Shown here one piece after another: positions 34,673 to 45,291 of a stretch of 64,000 bases of DNA. A model generated the notes under the pieces. That model was not told the DNA's origin, did no database searches, and saw only the letters and a list, made by a program, of their open reading frames with translations. Numbering within the stretch: position 1 is the stretch's first letter; the number at the start of each line of letters is the position of its first letter. The stretch is from Serpula lacrymans var. lacrymans S7.9 (lineage: Eukaryota > Basidiomycota > Agaricomycetes > Boletales > Serpulaceae): positions 744,857 to 808,856 of the forward strand of contig NW_006763295.1 in NCBI RefSeq assembly GCF_000218685.1. The letters run 5' to 3'. A program made the position numbers and the translations under genes.

Positions 34673-36699
34673 ATGGCATTTTCTGGTGCACTCGTAAGCC
34701 TAAGCGAGGAGTTCACAATATATTGTGCTTATGGGTATACTTCTGTAGACGCTCACCGATCTGAACGATTTCATTACCCCGTCTCAAGCCTGCATCAAGC
34801 CAGTGGAACAAGTGAACGTTCCAGAAGAGGTTGAAGAGCCAGGAGCAGCATCTGTGCGTTCGTTTAAAATAGCTGTAGGCAATAGCTCATCCACATCTTC
34901 AGACTGAAATCAAGATTGATTCCACGGGGTCGTACTACGAAGTCTCTACACATGAAATATCACAGAACTTGGCACCTCAGAATACGCAGAAAAAGCTACA
35001 ACAAGCTCAAATCAGTCTTAACGATTGTCTTGCATGTAGGTTCGTCGTACTATACTACTCATCGATTGTCAACTTTTTCCTGACTGGATCCGAAAGTGGG
35101 TGCATAACGTCGGCCGAATCTGTTCTGATCACAATGCAGTCACATACGGAGGTTCTGAACTTCCTAGAAGTGAATCCCCCCTCTTCTTCGCCTTCGCACA
35201 AGGTCCCCGTGCTTTCGATCGCACCGCAAAGCCTAGCATCACTCTTGGCGTCCGTCTCTTCCACCTCCAGTTCGCCAGTGAATCTACAGCAAATTCTACG
35301 CCGCGTACAAGTGTTTTGTAAGCAGGTTCTGGGTTTTGAGCATGTATATGACACCACATTTGCAAGACATGTTGCTTTGCTCGAACACACGCAAGAGTTC
35401 TTAGAGAGGAAACGAGGTGAAGGGAAGCTCCCTATGCTTGCGAGTGCATGTCCCGGGTGGATCTGTTATGCTGAGAAAGCGCATTCCGAGATGTTGCCGT
35501 TTATTGCTCGTACCAAGAGTCCCCAACAGATCATGGGCACATTGGTCAAGTCTTGGATAGGGAACCAATGGGGGAAACGGTACGTCACACGGATCAAATC
35601 GCATAACAAAATGGTTCTTCGTTTACTCAACCATTACCTCTGAAGGCCTGATGAGATTTATCATGTCTCTGTTATGCCTTGTTATGACAAGAAGCTGGAG
35701 GCCTCGCGCCAGGATTTCTATAATGAAATGTATTCGACAAGGGACGTTGATTGTGTCATCACAACGGGAGAACTTGAACTCATGATGCGAGAAAAGGGCT
35801 GGGATTTATCCGTTCCTGTAGACAGCGAGGATGCGCCGCCTTTTACCCCTAGCTCTCCAAGCCATGAGGAGCAGTTCCTTCCGGAACTCCTGTCTCACCC
35901 TGGAACGAGTTCCGGATCATACTTACACTCGTTGATATCAGCGATGAGTCGTGTTTCCGATGGACCTACCAGCCTTTCTTTCAAGACCGTGCGAACCTCA
36001 GACTATGAGGAATATACACTACGAAATCAGGAGACGGGCGAGGTCGTATTTAAAGGCGCCAAATGTTATGGATTCCGGAACCTCCAGAATGTCGTCCGTA
36101 AAGTGGGCCGTGAGGCTGGCGTACAGGTTGGGAAAGGTGCCGCAGGACGCATGGCAGGGGGCATCCGCGCTAGGCTGAAGAAGAACGCCGATGGCGAAGC
36201 AGACAGAGGATACGACTATGTGGAGGTGATGGCATGTCCTGGAGGGTGCGTCAATGGAGGTGGGCAACTCAAGCCCATCGCACTCGCCTCAACAAAAACG
36301 CAAGACGAAGAAGGTTACCCTAGAAACTGGGGGGAGAACGGTGTGCAGTTACCTGGAGCCGAGTCTGGAGACGATCCGACGGCCACGATGTTGCAAGGAC
36401 CAAAGTGGGGCAGTAAGGAGTGGACGAAAGTGGTGGAGAAGTCATACTGGCACGATTTACCTACGCCACCTCCATCGCCAGGTCCGCAAGGTTCCTCAAA
36501 TCCGAAGACATCGATAGCTCGTGCGGATCGCCTAGCCGCTCAAGTAAAAATGGATCTGTGTGCCCCTCGAGTCACTGGGATACCATCAGAGTGGGCAGTT
36601 CCTATGGACGTGGAGGCTGAATCAAGGCGTAGACATTTTTTTAGAACCGAATATCGGGCAGTAGAGAGCGAGGTAGTAGGGTTGGCCGTCAAATGGTGA
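34673..36699 (+). CDS. NAR1: cytosolic Fe-S cluster assembly factor NAR1
   Basis: An iron-only-hydrogenase-like protein of the cytosolic iron-sulfur assembly (CIA) machinery, bridging the early scaffold and the targeting complex. Five exons (34673-34693, 34749-34853, 34903-35039, 35097-35579, 35646-36699) give 599 residues. The N-terminal [4Fe-4S] ligands are Cys22 (SQACIKP) and Cys84/87/90 (CLACSGC). The H-cluster-like site keeps SACPGWICYAEK, MPCYDKKLEASR and MACPGGCVNGGGQL. The first exon encodes only MAFSGAL. Long low-complexity inserts after MREKGWDLSVPVD and near the end (PTPPPSPGPQGSSNP) make it somewhat longer than the yeast protein. Confidence 0.96.
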
Positions 36700-37514
36700 T
36701 ATTTCATCCGTTTAGCATATTACAATCGGTGTTTTCAAGGGACATGCACTTTAGATGACAGTAGTGTACTTACCAAACGGTTACTTCCTTAGATTACTCA
36801 CCAGAAATTGCATATGACTTACACTAGATACGCATGGTACGTTGGGGAGAATATGACGAGGTTGAGTTCAAGCTGCAGCTCGTATATTTTGCAAATGAGT
36901 GGAGCTGAACCACGCTGGATGTCCAAAACTATAATAACAAACGAGCATTCATACCAGGCCAAATGGTGGCTGCAACGTAGTGGTACCCTCGATTTTGTCT
37001 CAGCCCACTGCATCGACAATATCCGGTCTTTCGGGCTAGGAGGAACAGAAAGTGAATGCTAAGATGAGCAACTGTGGTGCGACCTCAGTAGGTGTGGGGC
37101 CTGTCGGCGTTTCACAGACGTCATCGTTCTTTACTGCTCCCGGTCTTTTCTGATTGAAACGGAATTTGTCTCGAGGAACGTCAGGAAAAACATAGCGGGG
37201 TTGAATCACACCCGCTGGGGCATTCACCCAGCGACGAACATGTGTTGTTCATCTTCGTCCCTCGTGATGTGAACGAGGCAAATGATAAGAAAACACACGA
37301 TTTGGGGCATGCAACGTGAATATTAATAGGTTAATTAACATGCATATGGATCATCATGATATGGGTGACATAGGTCTGTGATGAGAGACAAAACTATGAA
37401 TTATAATACACAGAGCAAAAAATATGGCAGAGCGACATGCAAGAATAGCAGCTGTATGATAGTGAAGACGAGGACTGTAGAGATTAAATACACGTGGAAT
37501 AGGGGAGCAGACTC

Positions 37515-37924
37515 TTAGCCGGGGAGAGTAATGGCGCCAACGCTATCGACGTTGTTGCGCGCCGCCTTTGAACCAGTACTGACAAGATGTGCAGTATTCT
37601 TTGGTAGTGAGAGTGATCGTCTCTTTTGCATCCGGACCGAAAAACTAAGGAAATTGCGAATTGAGTGCTGGCGAGAACGGTATACGAAGGTGCTTACTCG
37701 GTCACAGTGGCAGTCTGGACAATAACTTGGGTGCCGAGACGAATGGATGCAGTAAGGACTCATGCAGTCTAGCTTCCTCACTTTCTTCGTCTTATACGGT
37801 GGTCAAAAGGGTGAATAATATATTGAGTTGGAGTGAATACACACCACTTTGTAATGCTGGAGAGGCGCGGGGTTGTGAGTGGGGATTCGAAGATCACAGG
37901 AGAAGTCACTTACCCCGCAGCCAT
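37515..37924 (-). CDS. possible short multi-exon gene, unidentified
   Basis: Downstream of a minus-strand TATA box and a pyrimidine-rich leader there is an ATG at 37922-37924 (MAAG) with an ideal GGTAAGT donor. A likely 5'-UTR intron acceptor (TTTTTTCACAG) lies just before it. Further plausible splice sites occur near 37861, 37794 and 37690, and an open 3' exon ends at 37515 with the residues DSVGAITLPG. I could not find one exon chain that gives a recognisable protein. It could be a short highly expressed protein or a non-coding transcript. Confidence 0.25.
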
Positions 37925-38211
37925 ATTTTGTTCCTTCGCTGTGAAAAAACGTGCACAGTCAGCAGCGACCAGAATAGGAACGGCCAATAGGAACTGACGT
38001 TTCTAGGTTGCACATCCCAAAATATGTGTGTGGCGGACAGCTATAGGCTGGCGGAAAGGGGGACAGTGATTACTTTTGGAAGGCCGGAAGAGGGTAAGAC
38101 AATGAAGATACCGACGGTGAAGATGTGGGAATGTAAATGCGGGGAGAGAGAAAGAAAGGACGGCGAGGAAAGTAAAGTGGGGGGAATGTGTTGGTGTCAA
38201 GGAGGGAGGGG

Positions 38212-38220
38212 GTTTTATAG
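38212..38220 (-). promoter_or_regulatory. TATA box of a minus-strand transcript
   Basis: The minus strand reads CTATAAAAC here, followed by a long C/T-rich tract. This is the promoter layout of strongly expressed fungal genes. It faces the possible short gene at 37515-37924. Confidence 0.5.
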
Positions 38221-38755
38221 TGAAAATTAGATGAGGGACCGGATATAGAGTAAATAAGAGAAGGATTTGTAGAGGTTAATTGATGGGCAAAGACTGGAGG
38301 AGAGTCACAAGACCATGAAGAGAGATCAGACACGATGTGACAGGACAGAAGCGGGAAAGAGAGACAGTATAGGGATTCGGTGTAGTATGTTCGGAAACGG
38401 ACGTGTCTAAGTGGTATTTTAGTAGAAATGCGGGGTCACAGGAACGAGACAACACCGTCTGCAGCGCACGGATCCAAAGCTCCGATCACCCGGGATTGGC
38501 TATCCACACATCCCCCAGCAACTGAATTCTCGGCTAGTCTCCACATCCACCATCACCGCACCTCCGCGCTCACAGAAATACCTCCAGATGCACTGCAAAA
38601 AGGCCGTGGACAATAAAACCTTGACGGAAGAACAGCACACGGGAATGCAGTCACGGCATGCCGACATCTGCCGGACCGCTTTGTCTCTGTTTGCTACAAT
38701 GAAACTTCCTGCAAACAACGACACACAGCGTCACGCCACAGTCCATGTAGCTTGA

Positions 38756-40270
38756 ATGTCGACCGCACCCTCGTCCTCGTCCTCCTCACCGTCCCCCACG
38801 ACGCGCTCAAGGACACTTCTTTTCATCTCATATAGAGACTCACGAGCACGCTCATCCCACTTCTCTCGCCCCCAGCTCTCTTACGATGATCCGTATACCG
38901 GCACAGACGAAAGCGAAGGCCTTATAAACGCCAACTCAAGACACGTTGCAATTGACGCAGACTTGCCTCCAAAATGGTGGGATCTAAACGTGTTTTTGAT
39001 GCGCTTCTTGGATTCTCTGACATCTTTAATTCCTGTCTCGTGTCTATGCAGGGTTGATATATCCGAACAGGTCGAGGAGATTCTAGCCAGCACTCAAGTT
39101 AAGAGTATGTCTCACACGTCCTGGTCCTTTCTACCCGAGTTGATGTTCTGGTCACTTACCTCTAGTAACCGCGCTCGACAAGCTCCATGCACGACATGTA
39201 CTACCCGGTTTTGCGGACCGGAGTGCTGAGGAGAAGGAGATAGAGACGGCAACGACCGACATTACCAAAGTAAATTCATCAACCTGCCTGCTTGACCCAT
39301 TCTTACTTCTGGTTCCCATTTTACCTTTCATGATTAGGATTTTCGCCGGTGTCATACTTTCATTCAACGGATAGGCCCAGGACAGACTCACACTTTCCCT
39401 CCATCCTCTCACGCCGTCCCAAGCAATCAACACGAGCTTCTAGCCGCAAAAAATGTGCAACGAGGTCTTGCTGCAAGAGTGCAGGCTTTGAGTTCGACAT
39501 TTCGAAAGAAGCAACGTGTTTACATGGAAAGTACGTGCCCACTCCATCGGGCTTCTCTAACTCAGCTGGACTAAACGGTTTTGACATCCTTATCCTCGGT
39601 TTGTTTTAGATTTGCAAGGGCATGCGATCAAAAATCAAGATCTGCTTATTGCATCAGGAACAATCACTTCCCGTGGTTTAGAAGGCATGACCGCAGTTGA
39701 CGAAGATGTGGAAGCCGCTGTAAGTTATACCATCTTCATCCACAATCTCGGCTCATCAGTTTCCCCTTTTTACTCAAATTTGTAGTACCAAAGTCAGGCT
39801 CAAGTGCTGGACAACAGATTGGCTGACGATATCCGGCTGCGTGATCGCGAACTCACGGAAATTGCCAATTCGATAGCTTCTCTGGCGGAGCTTTTTAAAG
39901 ATTTATCAGTTCTGGTCATTGATCAAGGCACCCTTCTTGATAGTGTGGAGTACAACGTTGAACAGACCTCGGTGCAGGTCGCTGAGGCCGTTAAAGAGTT
40001 GGATGTTGCAACACGGTACGGTGAATGTGTAGATGTGACTCGAAAGCAATTTCTTACTAGCGTTCCCCCCTGTCATCGGAATACAGGTACCAAAAGAATA
40101 CAGGTCGACGGAAGTGTATATTTCTCCTGCTCTTGATCATATTCGGTTTGATCATCGTGTTGATTTTCAAACCTCGCAGAGGATCTTCTCCACCCCCACC
40201 TCCCCCGCCGCCTATTTCTTCCGCAGACCCATTTGTACCTGTATACTTCCATAGACGGACACTCACATGA
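38756..40270 (+). CDS. TLG2: t-SNARE syntaxin TLG2 (syntaxin-16 type)
   Basis: A Qa-SNARE of the trans-Golgi and early endosome that drives fusion of endosome-derived vesicles. Seven exons (38756-38976, 39052-39104, 39166-39269, 39338-39530, 39610-39719, 39786-40015, 40087-40270) give 364 residues. Family marks: LLFISYRDSRAR near the N-terminus, WVDISEQVEEIL, the Habc helices, then the SNARE helix RDRELTEIANSIASLAELFK with the central Gln in VLVIDQGTLLDSVEYNVEQT. A single membrane anchor CIFLLLLIIFGLIIVLIF lies near the C-terminus. An unusual luminal tail with a run of eight prolines follows the anchor. Confidence 0.95.
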
Positions 40271-40945
40271 CCGAAACGCAAGGACATTCTTTAGCAGGAT
40301 TGGTTTTACCCGATGTTAATTCGACGCTAGCAGTATGTGGACAAGGAAGGAATTTTCAAATCCTCTATTCAACGATAATGCGAATCATATAATTATGGCA
40401 TGTAATGCGGTACGATTGTTCACGTCTTTACTTATGCCAAGGTTATGTTGCATCTCGGCGCTGCATAATGAAGTTAGATCATTCACGTGTTGAATTTCTA
40501 TTGCAGACCATGCTGTGCTGTGCTACATCCACTCGTTCAATCTGACCTCCATTAAGCACTTTCAGTTAATCGATGACTATCAGCAACTATTTGGTAGGTA
40601 TGCAGTGCGTTTTTCTTCCACGTTTTACGGTGATAAATAACCTTGAAGCTTGAAAAAGGGAAAGCTTTACGGTCAGATGGTAACAGTGAATACATGCATC
40701 AGCTATGAAATACTGTGACCGGTATTCTTCGATATATGCAAGAGGGAAGAGTTGCCCATGAGTTTGGACGTGAAGGCACGATGCATAGTTTCAAGCCACG
40801 CCACCGAAACTTGACTGATCTTGGGTCCCTGCATGAACATATCACTTAAATGCCCTGGAGTTAGTGTGCTTTGAGAGACAACAACGAGGAAAGTGATTGT
40901 AGTTTCGGTGCTAGCCCTAAACCCGTTTGGGATATCTAGGGCTAA
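40271..40945. other. convergent intergenic region
   Basis: About 675 bp between the stops of TLG2 and the GNAT gene. No gene is seen. Confidence 0.5.
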
Positions 40946-41992
40946 TCAAGTCGTTTCGTGAGATAGAGCATTAAGGTATGTCCAATGACCTGTCCAGCCG
41001 TATTGCCAACCATCGAAGGAATCGAAAAACCCTCTTCCCTGACCATTATACACGTCAGTATCCGTCCAGTTCCACCCCAGCGCTCCCCCACCAAGATCGT
41101 CGTTCTCTGAAATGAGGAATCCCCCTTTCCTGAAGTCTAATTTCTTCACAAGCTCTCTCATCGCTAACTGTGCCAGACCTCTTCTTCTGAATTTGGAATC
41201 TACGTAGAGAGTTCCGATACTTCCATCCGCATGCATCAGTACCCACGCAACTGGCGTTCCACTACTGTTTCCTTCACTAGGTTGATCCCTGATGCACACG
41301 GAGCAGGGAGAACGTGACAGCAGATACTCCTTCGAGCGTGGAATGTGCGAGGTCCCGCGCACAGTTTCGATATCGGATTCTTGGAGTTGGGAAATGAGCC
41401 AGTCAGAAGATGAATCGCTCGACTCTTCATTTGCAAGTATAGGCGGTAAAATGTATCGCATGCACGGGTTTTGGCTGGCTGAGAGAGGACGCAAGCACGA
41501 CGCCCATTTCTCATGTACAGCACCTATCAGAGCCATGCCAGGCTCATCCTCGTTCCTCTCTGTCGGAGCTGCCATTGTAGTCGTCTTCGATGGCTGCAGG
41601 TCTGAATAGTATTTTGGGGCCTCCACGAGGGAGAGCTGCAAGACTGATCGGATCACGTTCAACACATGCGTCTCTTCTCCCTCTGTCGGAGAACTGGGGG
41701 ACGATTCTGCTGAACAGAAATAACGAAACTGATGACTGATGGGATTGAATACCAGTACGGAATAGAGGTCCGATGGCGAGATGCTGGTCAAGGGTTGGGA
41801 CGTCCATGCTAGCACCTTGGAAGGGTCCACAGCGCTTATGGTGCTGCTGCGAGGGTGCGAATTGACTGAATTCAGAACACTTCCGAGCACGGTCAGGGAA
41901 TATGGCGTGTGTGCCGACAAGAGATGAACGAGTGCTGGGAATTCCTCTGGTGAACTCACGTCCACCGGGAAAAGTGACAGGGAGATATTCAT
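40946..41992 (-). CDS. GNAT-family N-acetyltransferase
   Basis: An intronless gene of 348 residues. The start is the ATG at 41990-41992 (MNISLSLFPV); the frame stays open upstream but offers no better ATG. The C-terminal third has the GCN5-related fold: PVAWVLMHADGSIGTLYVDS followed by KFRRRGLAQLAMRELVKKL, whose R-R-G-L-A segment is the acetyl-CoA binding motif A. The N-terminal part includes YSVLVFNPISHQFRYFCS. The layout, a divergent N-terminal half plus a C-terminal acyl-CoA site, resembles glycine N-acyltransferase/FR47-like proteins. The substrate is unknown. It lacks introns, unlike nearly every neighbour. Confidence 0.8.
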   Translation of the reverse strand: MNISLSLFPVDVSSPEEFPALVHLLSAHTPYSLTVLGSVLNSVNSHPRSSTISAVDPSKVLAWTSQPLTSISPSDLYSVLVFNPISHQFRYFCSAESSPSSPTEGEETHVLNVIRSVLQLSLVEAPKYYSDLQPSKTTTMAAPTERNEDEPGMALIGAVHEKWASCLRPLSASQNPCMRYILPPILANEESSDSSSDWLISQLQESDIETVRGTSHIPRSKEYLLSRSPCSVCIRDQPSEGNSSGTPVAWVLMHADGSIGTLYVDSKFRRRGLAQLAMRELVKKLDFRKGGFLISENDDLGGGALGWNWTDTDVYNGQGRGFFDSFDGWQYGWTGHWTYLNALSHETT

Positions 41993-42888
41993 TTTGGGAT
42001 CAATGGGTATGTCGTTTTTTTTTCCCCTTGTCAAGCTACGACTGTGGCTAAGGTGTATCACAGAGACTACCAAAAGTGCATCACAATAAATATTCCATCC
42101 CACTCCCGCTCTTGTTGTGACTCGAAAGCTGGCTTACGTAAATGTTATAAGACCTCGGAGTCCGACATACGGTCACTATGATACCCAAGTTGCAGAAGAT
42201 GCAGTGCGCTCGGTATATGGACCTTTAGAAGCTCCATGGCATTCACGAACACTCTGCGTGATGAAGGGCATGTTATTATAGCATGGCTAAGAACAGGTGC
42301 ATGGAATCGATGGATAGCTGGAATCCCGAGCGGCGCTCATCAAGTAAAAGAATGTGCATGATGGAACGTGTTCACACCTGTTCGTGCCAGCTTCGAGTGT
42401 CTATACCTGGCAATGAAGTGATATACAAGTCGACTTATCAGGGATACAAGCACCCGCGCCAAGATAAGATAGGCTGTCTTGCTCATATCAATTAGCTTCC
42501 GATCGACGGTGTCGTTATCGTTCGTTCGAGGTGGCGTTACGTCTTACAAGAAGACTTGATCGAGCGCGAACTTTCAAAATATCGAACTCAACTTTGTTTA
42601 TAGATATGATCATGCATTGTCAAGATCTGACATATCAGCACTGAACAAGCAATGGGGAAGGTCTGGATCGACTGAAGTGGTACCATACAATCTACAGATA
42701 ACATCGATATAGGTTCATAAATAGGACCACAACGTGTCATCCCATTACACGTAGCTGAAATCAGCTCATTTTGCTTGTCCATGATTTTCTTTCTGTCATT
42801 GATTTCCAAATGCCCTATAACACACAGATCGCTCGAGAACCCGCGGACATGAATTGAGAGTGGTTGAAGCAGAAGGTCCTAGATACGT
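41993..42888. other. intergenic region
   Basis: About 0.9 kb with short open frames only. It should include the GNAT promoter. Confidence 0.45.
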
Positions 42889-44408
42889 TCAGAAGTAAAG
42901 TCCCACCCATCCCTGCGGAGACCTGATCTTCAAGCTATCTCCACCATCTTTATTGCCAACCCAAGGCAGTTCGCTATTCGGGCGGCCAGGTGCTGCAGAA
43001 ATCATACCCTGGACCCCATGACCAGTGAAGGATTGTGACTTGAGATCGATTTGGCCGTTGAATTCCGCTTCTTTGTATGTGAGGTACATGTCGCCTTTCC
43101 GTTCGCACGTGTGTGTGCTTGAAATAACGCGATGCAAGCGACTAGGATCGCTCTCGTAGAATACGTCCGTACGACCCGCACCGGAGATGGTTTCCAAGTA
43201 AGCGACATCGGACGATTGAGGATCCGGGTGTACATGGACGTTGGTCACACCATCGCCATTCCTAGTCTGAATGGTGGTAGAGTTGACAATCGAGATATCT
43301 CCAACGACCCAACCGCGCCAGACCTCAAGGGACATCCGCGTAGCCTGGATATTTGTGTTGGGAAGGAGCAGGTTGAGATTATCGTTCGAAGCATAGAGGG
43401 TTACAGACATGTCGTCGAGCACGACGTTTCCTTCTGTAGCGAATTTGAGTTGGGTGGTGGAGCGAGATGCAAGCTGGAGTTTCTTCAGGTTGCGAGGGAT
43501 GTAGACAGTCATATCGTACCGCATGCAGAAGGATCCTGAAACCGGGGTCTGTAGGACAAATTGGCCCTCCTGGGTCGAGCCAACTGAGGTATCGTCAAAA
43601 GAATCACTGTCATCTCTGCGGAGAATCAACTCGTAGACTATTTCGGTGGCATCTGACGCTCCTTCAGCCACGACCAAAGTACCAGAAGCTATTCCGCTGA
43701 TTTCCAGAGAATGTTCGGATTCGGTGCCGACGGGAACAGTAAAGTTTGTTTTGGATCCCATGTAGATGTGGGATGCAGAGGGGCACCCTAACGAGGCACC
43801 ATAAGCAGGTAAACCTTCCAGACCAGTGGGAGAAGGCTAGTGAACGGGAACAATTTACTGGGTCAGCTACTTGGAACATCAAAGTGTCACGTACGGTCAC
43901 AAGCCATTTGCCAAATTTCAAGCCATTCCACACAATCGTTATGAGAAGGACAATGCCGAAGGCCTTCCAGAACAAGCCGCAGCTGATGACCCCCCTTAGT
44001 GCTGGGAAATGCAAGAATTTACACTCAAGACACTTACTCTAAACCACAGCAGATACACCACTTCTTGCTGCGTTTTCTCTTAGGCGCTGTTACTTGAGGT
44101 ATCTCTGTAGAGAGGAAGCCATTTGAGGTAGCACTGTTGTTTAATCCGATGTTGTCTTCCTCATCCATATAAGCAGGATCTACTGGACTGTGCAACGCTA
44201 ACCGTCCTTCATCGCCGGGGATAGCTCTATCTAGGATCGCGATTTAGGTCGATAACTCTTACACGATGCATAATATTGCATGAAAATCGAGCTCACAATC
44301 GTCCCAGCGTTCTTTGAGCTTTAACCCGGCCGTGACGGCGGCGACCATCGTAAAGAAACCGAGGCCTCCGTTATTGTTGTTGTTGGTATTCCTGCGAGGA
44401 AAAGGCAT
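42889..44408 (-). CDS. basidiomycete single-pass membrane protein of unknown function
   Basis: Four exons (44408-44297, 44230-44038, 43982-43895, 43836-42889) give 446 residues. The N-terminus has an Asn-rich run (five consecutive Asn), then a basic segment PKRKRSKKWCICCGL that leads into one membrane helix, KAFGIVLLITIVWNGLKF. The large C-terminal part starts PSPTGLEGLPAYGASLGCP and consists of beta-strand-like repeats with adhesin-like character (VLDDMSVTLYASNDNLNLLL). Positive charges before the helix suggest a type II orientation with the C-terminal domain outside or in a lumen. I recognise the pattern as a common basidiomycete family without a known role. Confidence 0.75.
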
Positions 44409-45291
44409 GCTTTAAACGAACGAAAAGATACTGTAAAAAACGAGTACTAGAGTCTGGAAAAAAGAATGTCTGGAAAAAAGGATAAAATGAATTTGCCCCA
44501 TGCTGAGTACATAGTGTCTTTTAAGGGATGATAAAGACGCGAACTGACCTGGGCGTCAATTGAGAATTTGATGTGTCTTCTTTTTCTTAGGCGCTGTGAA
44601 AGCGTTTCCCCAGAATGTGATTTGTTGTCTGTCATTCTGACTTGAGCAGGACCTGCAATTGGCGGAGAAATGTCGAGAACAACAGGGCTGAGACAGACGA
44701 GGCAAGGCACGTCCGCGCGTGTCGGAATACAAAAGCATCTAGATAGATTTTGATAAGTTTTTTGTTGCATACGGTTCAGGGGGGTCGGAATGTTCATCCC
44801 GCTGCGTACCTGGAAGCGCAAAACGAGGCTCGAGAGTGATCCATAACCCGCGTTGGGATATCCTGCTCTGCTCACCGTACTCATTACAATGGGCGATGCT
44901 GGTGCCAAGCCCGTAGATGTCGGTCCTTCTGGTAACTACCAGACTACCAGGTTGCACAGATCCACCCACATGCCAATCTAGAAGTTAGGAGAAACATGCG
45001 GTTAGCGCCGGCGGGTGATCCCTTCAAGTAATCGGTGGCCTGGTAGCGCCAGCCCGAGAATATCTTACAAGCACGCTCTTGCGACGAAAATTTTAGGCAA
45101 GTCAATTAGCACCTTTCAGACATTTCTCCACAAAACGGTTTAATGAACGGCTGCAAAATATATAGCACAACGAAAAGTATACAAAATAGTACACTCAACA
45201 ACAAACGATTAAAAGTCCCGCCAACGAAAACATACAGCTAAAATGCTGCATCAAGCATACCGTCTACATGAGTAAGGGGATCGACCATCGG
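44409..45291. other. intergenic region
   Basis: About 0.9 kb upstream of the membrane-protein gene and downstream of bleomycin hydrolase. A 153-codon minus-strand frame at 44447-44908 has no family resemblance and no supporting start context. I consider the region mainly promoter and 3' flank. Confidence 0.45.

Larger units (their letters stand above)
36700..38755. other. intergenic region with a possible small gene
   Basis: About 2 kb between NAR1 and TLG2. It contains a strong TATA box and a possible short minus-strand gene, both listed separately. Otherwise I see nothing. Confidence 0.45.

Noticed and set aside
44447..44908. Minus-strand open frame of 153 codons
   Set aside because: No recognisable motif, lies in promoter space of the neighbouring membrane-protein gene, and competing frames overlap it.
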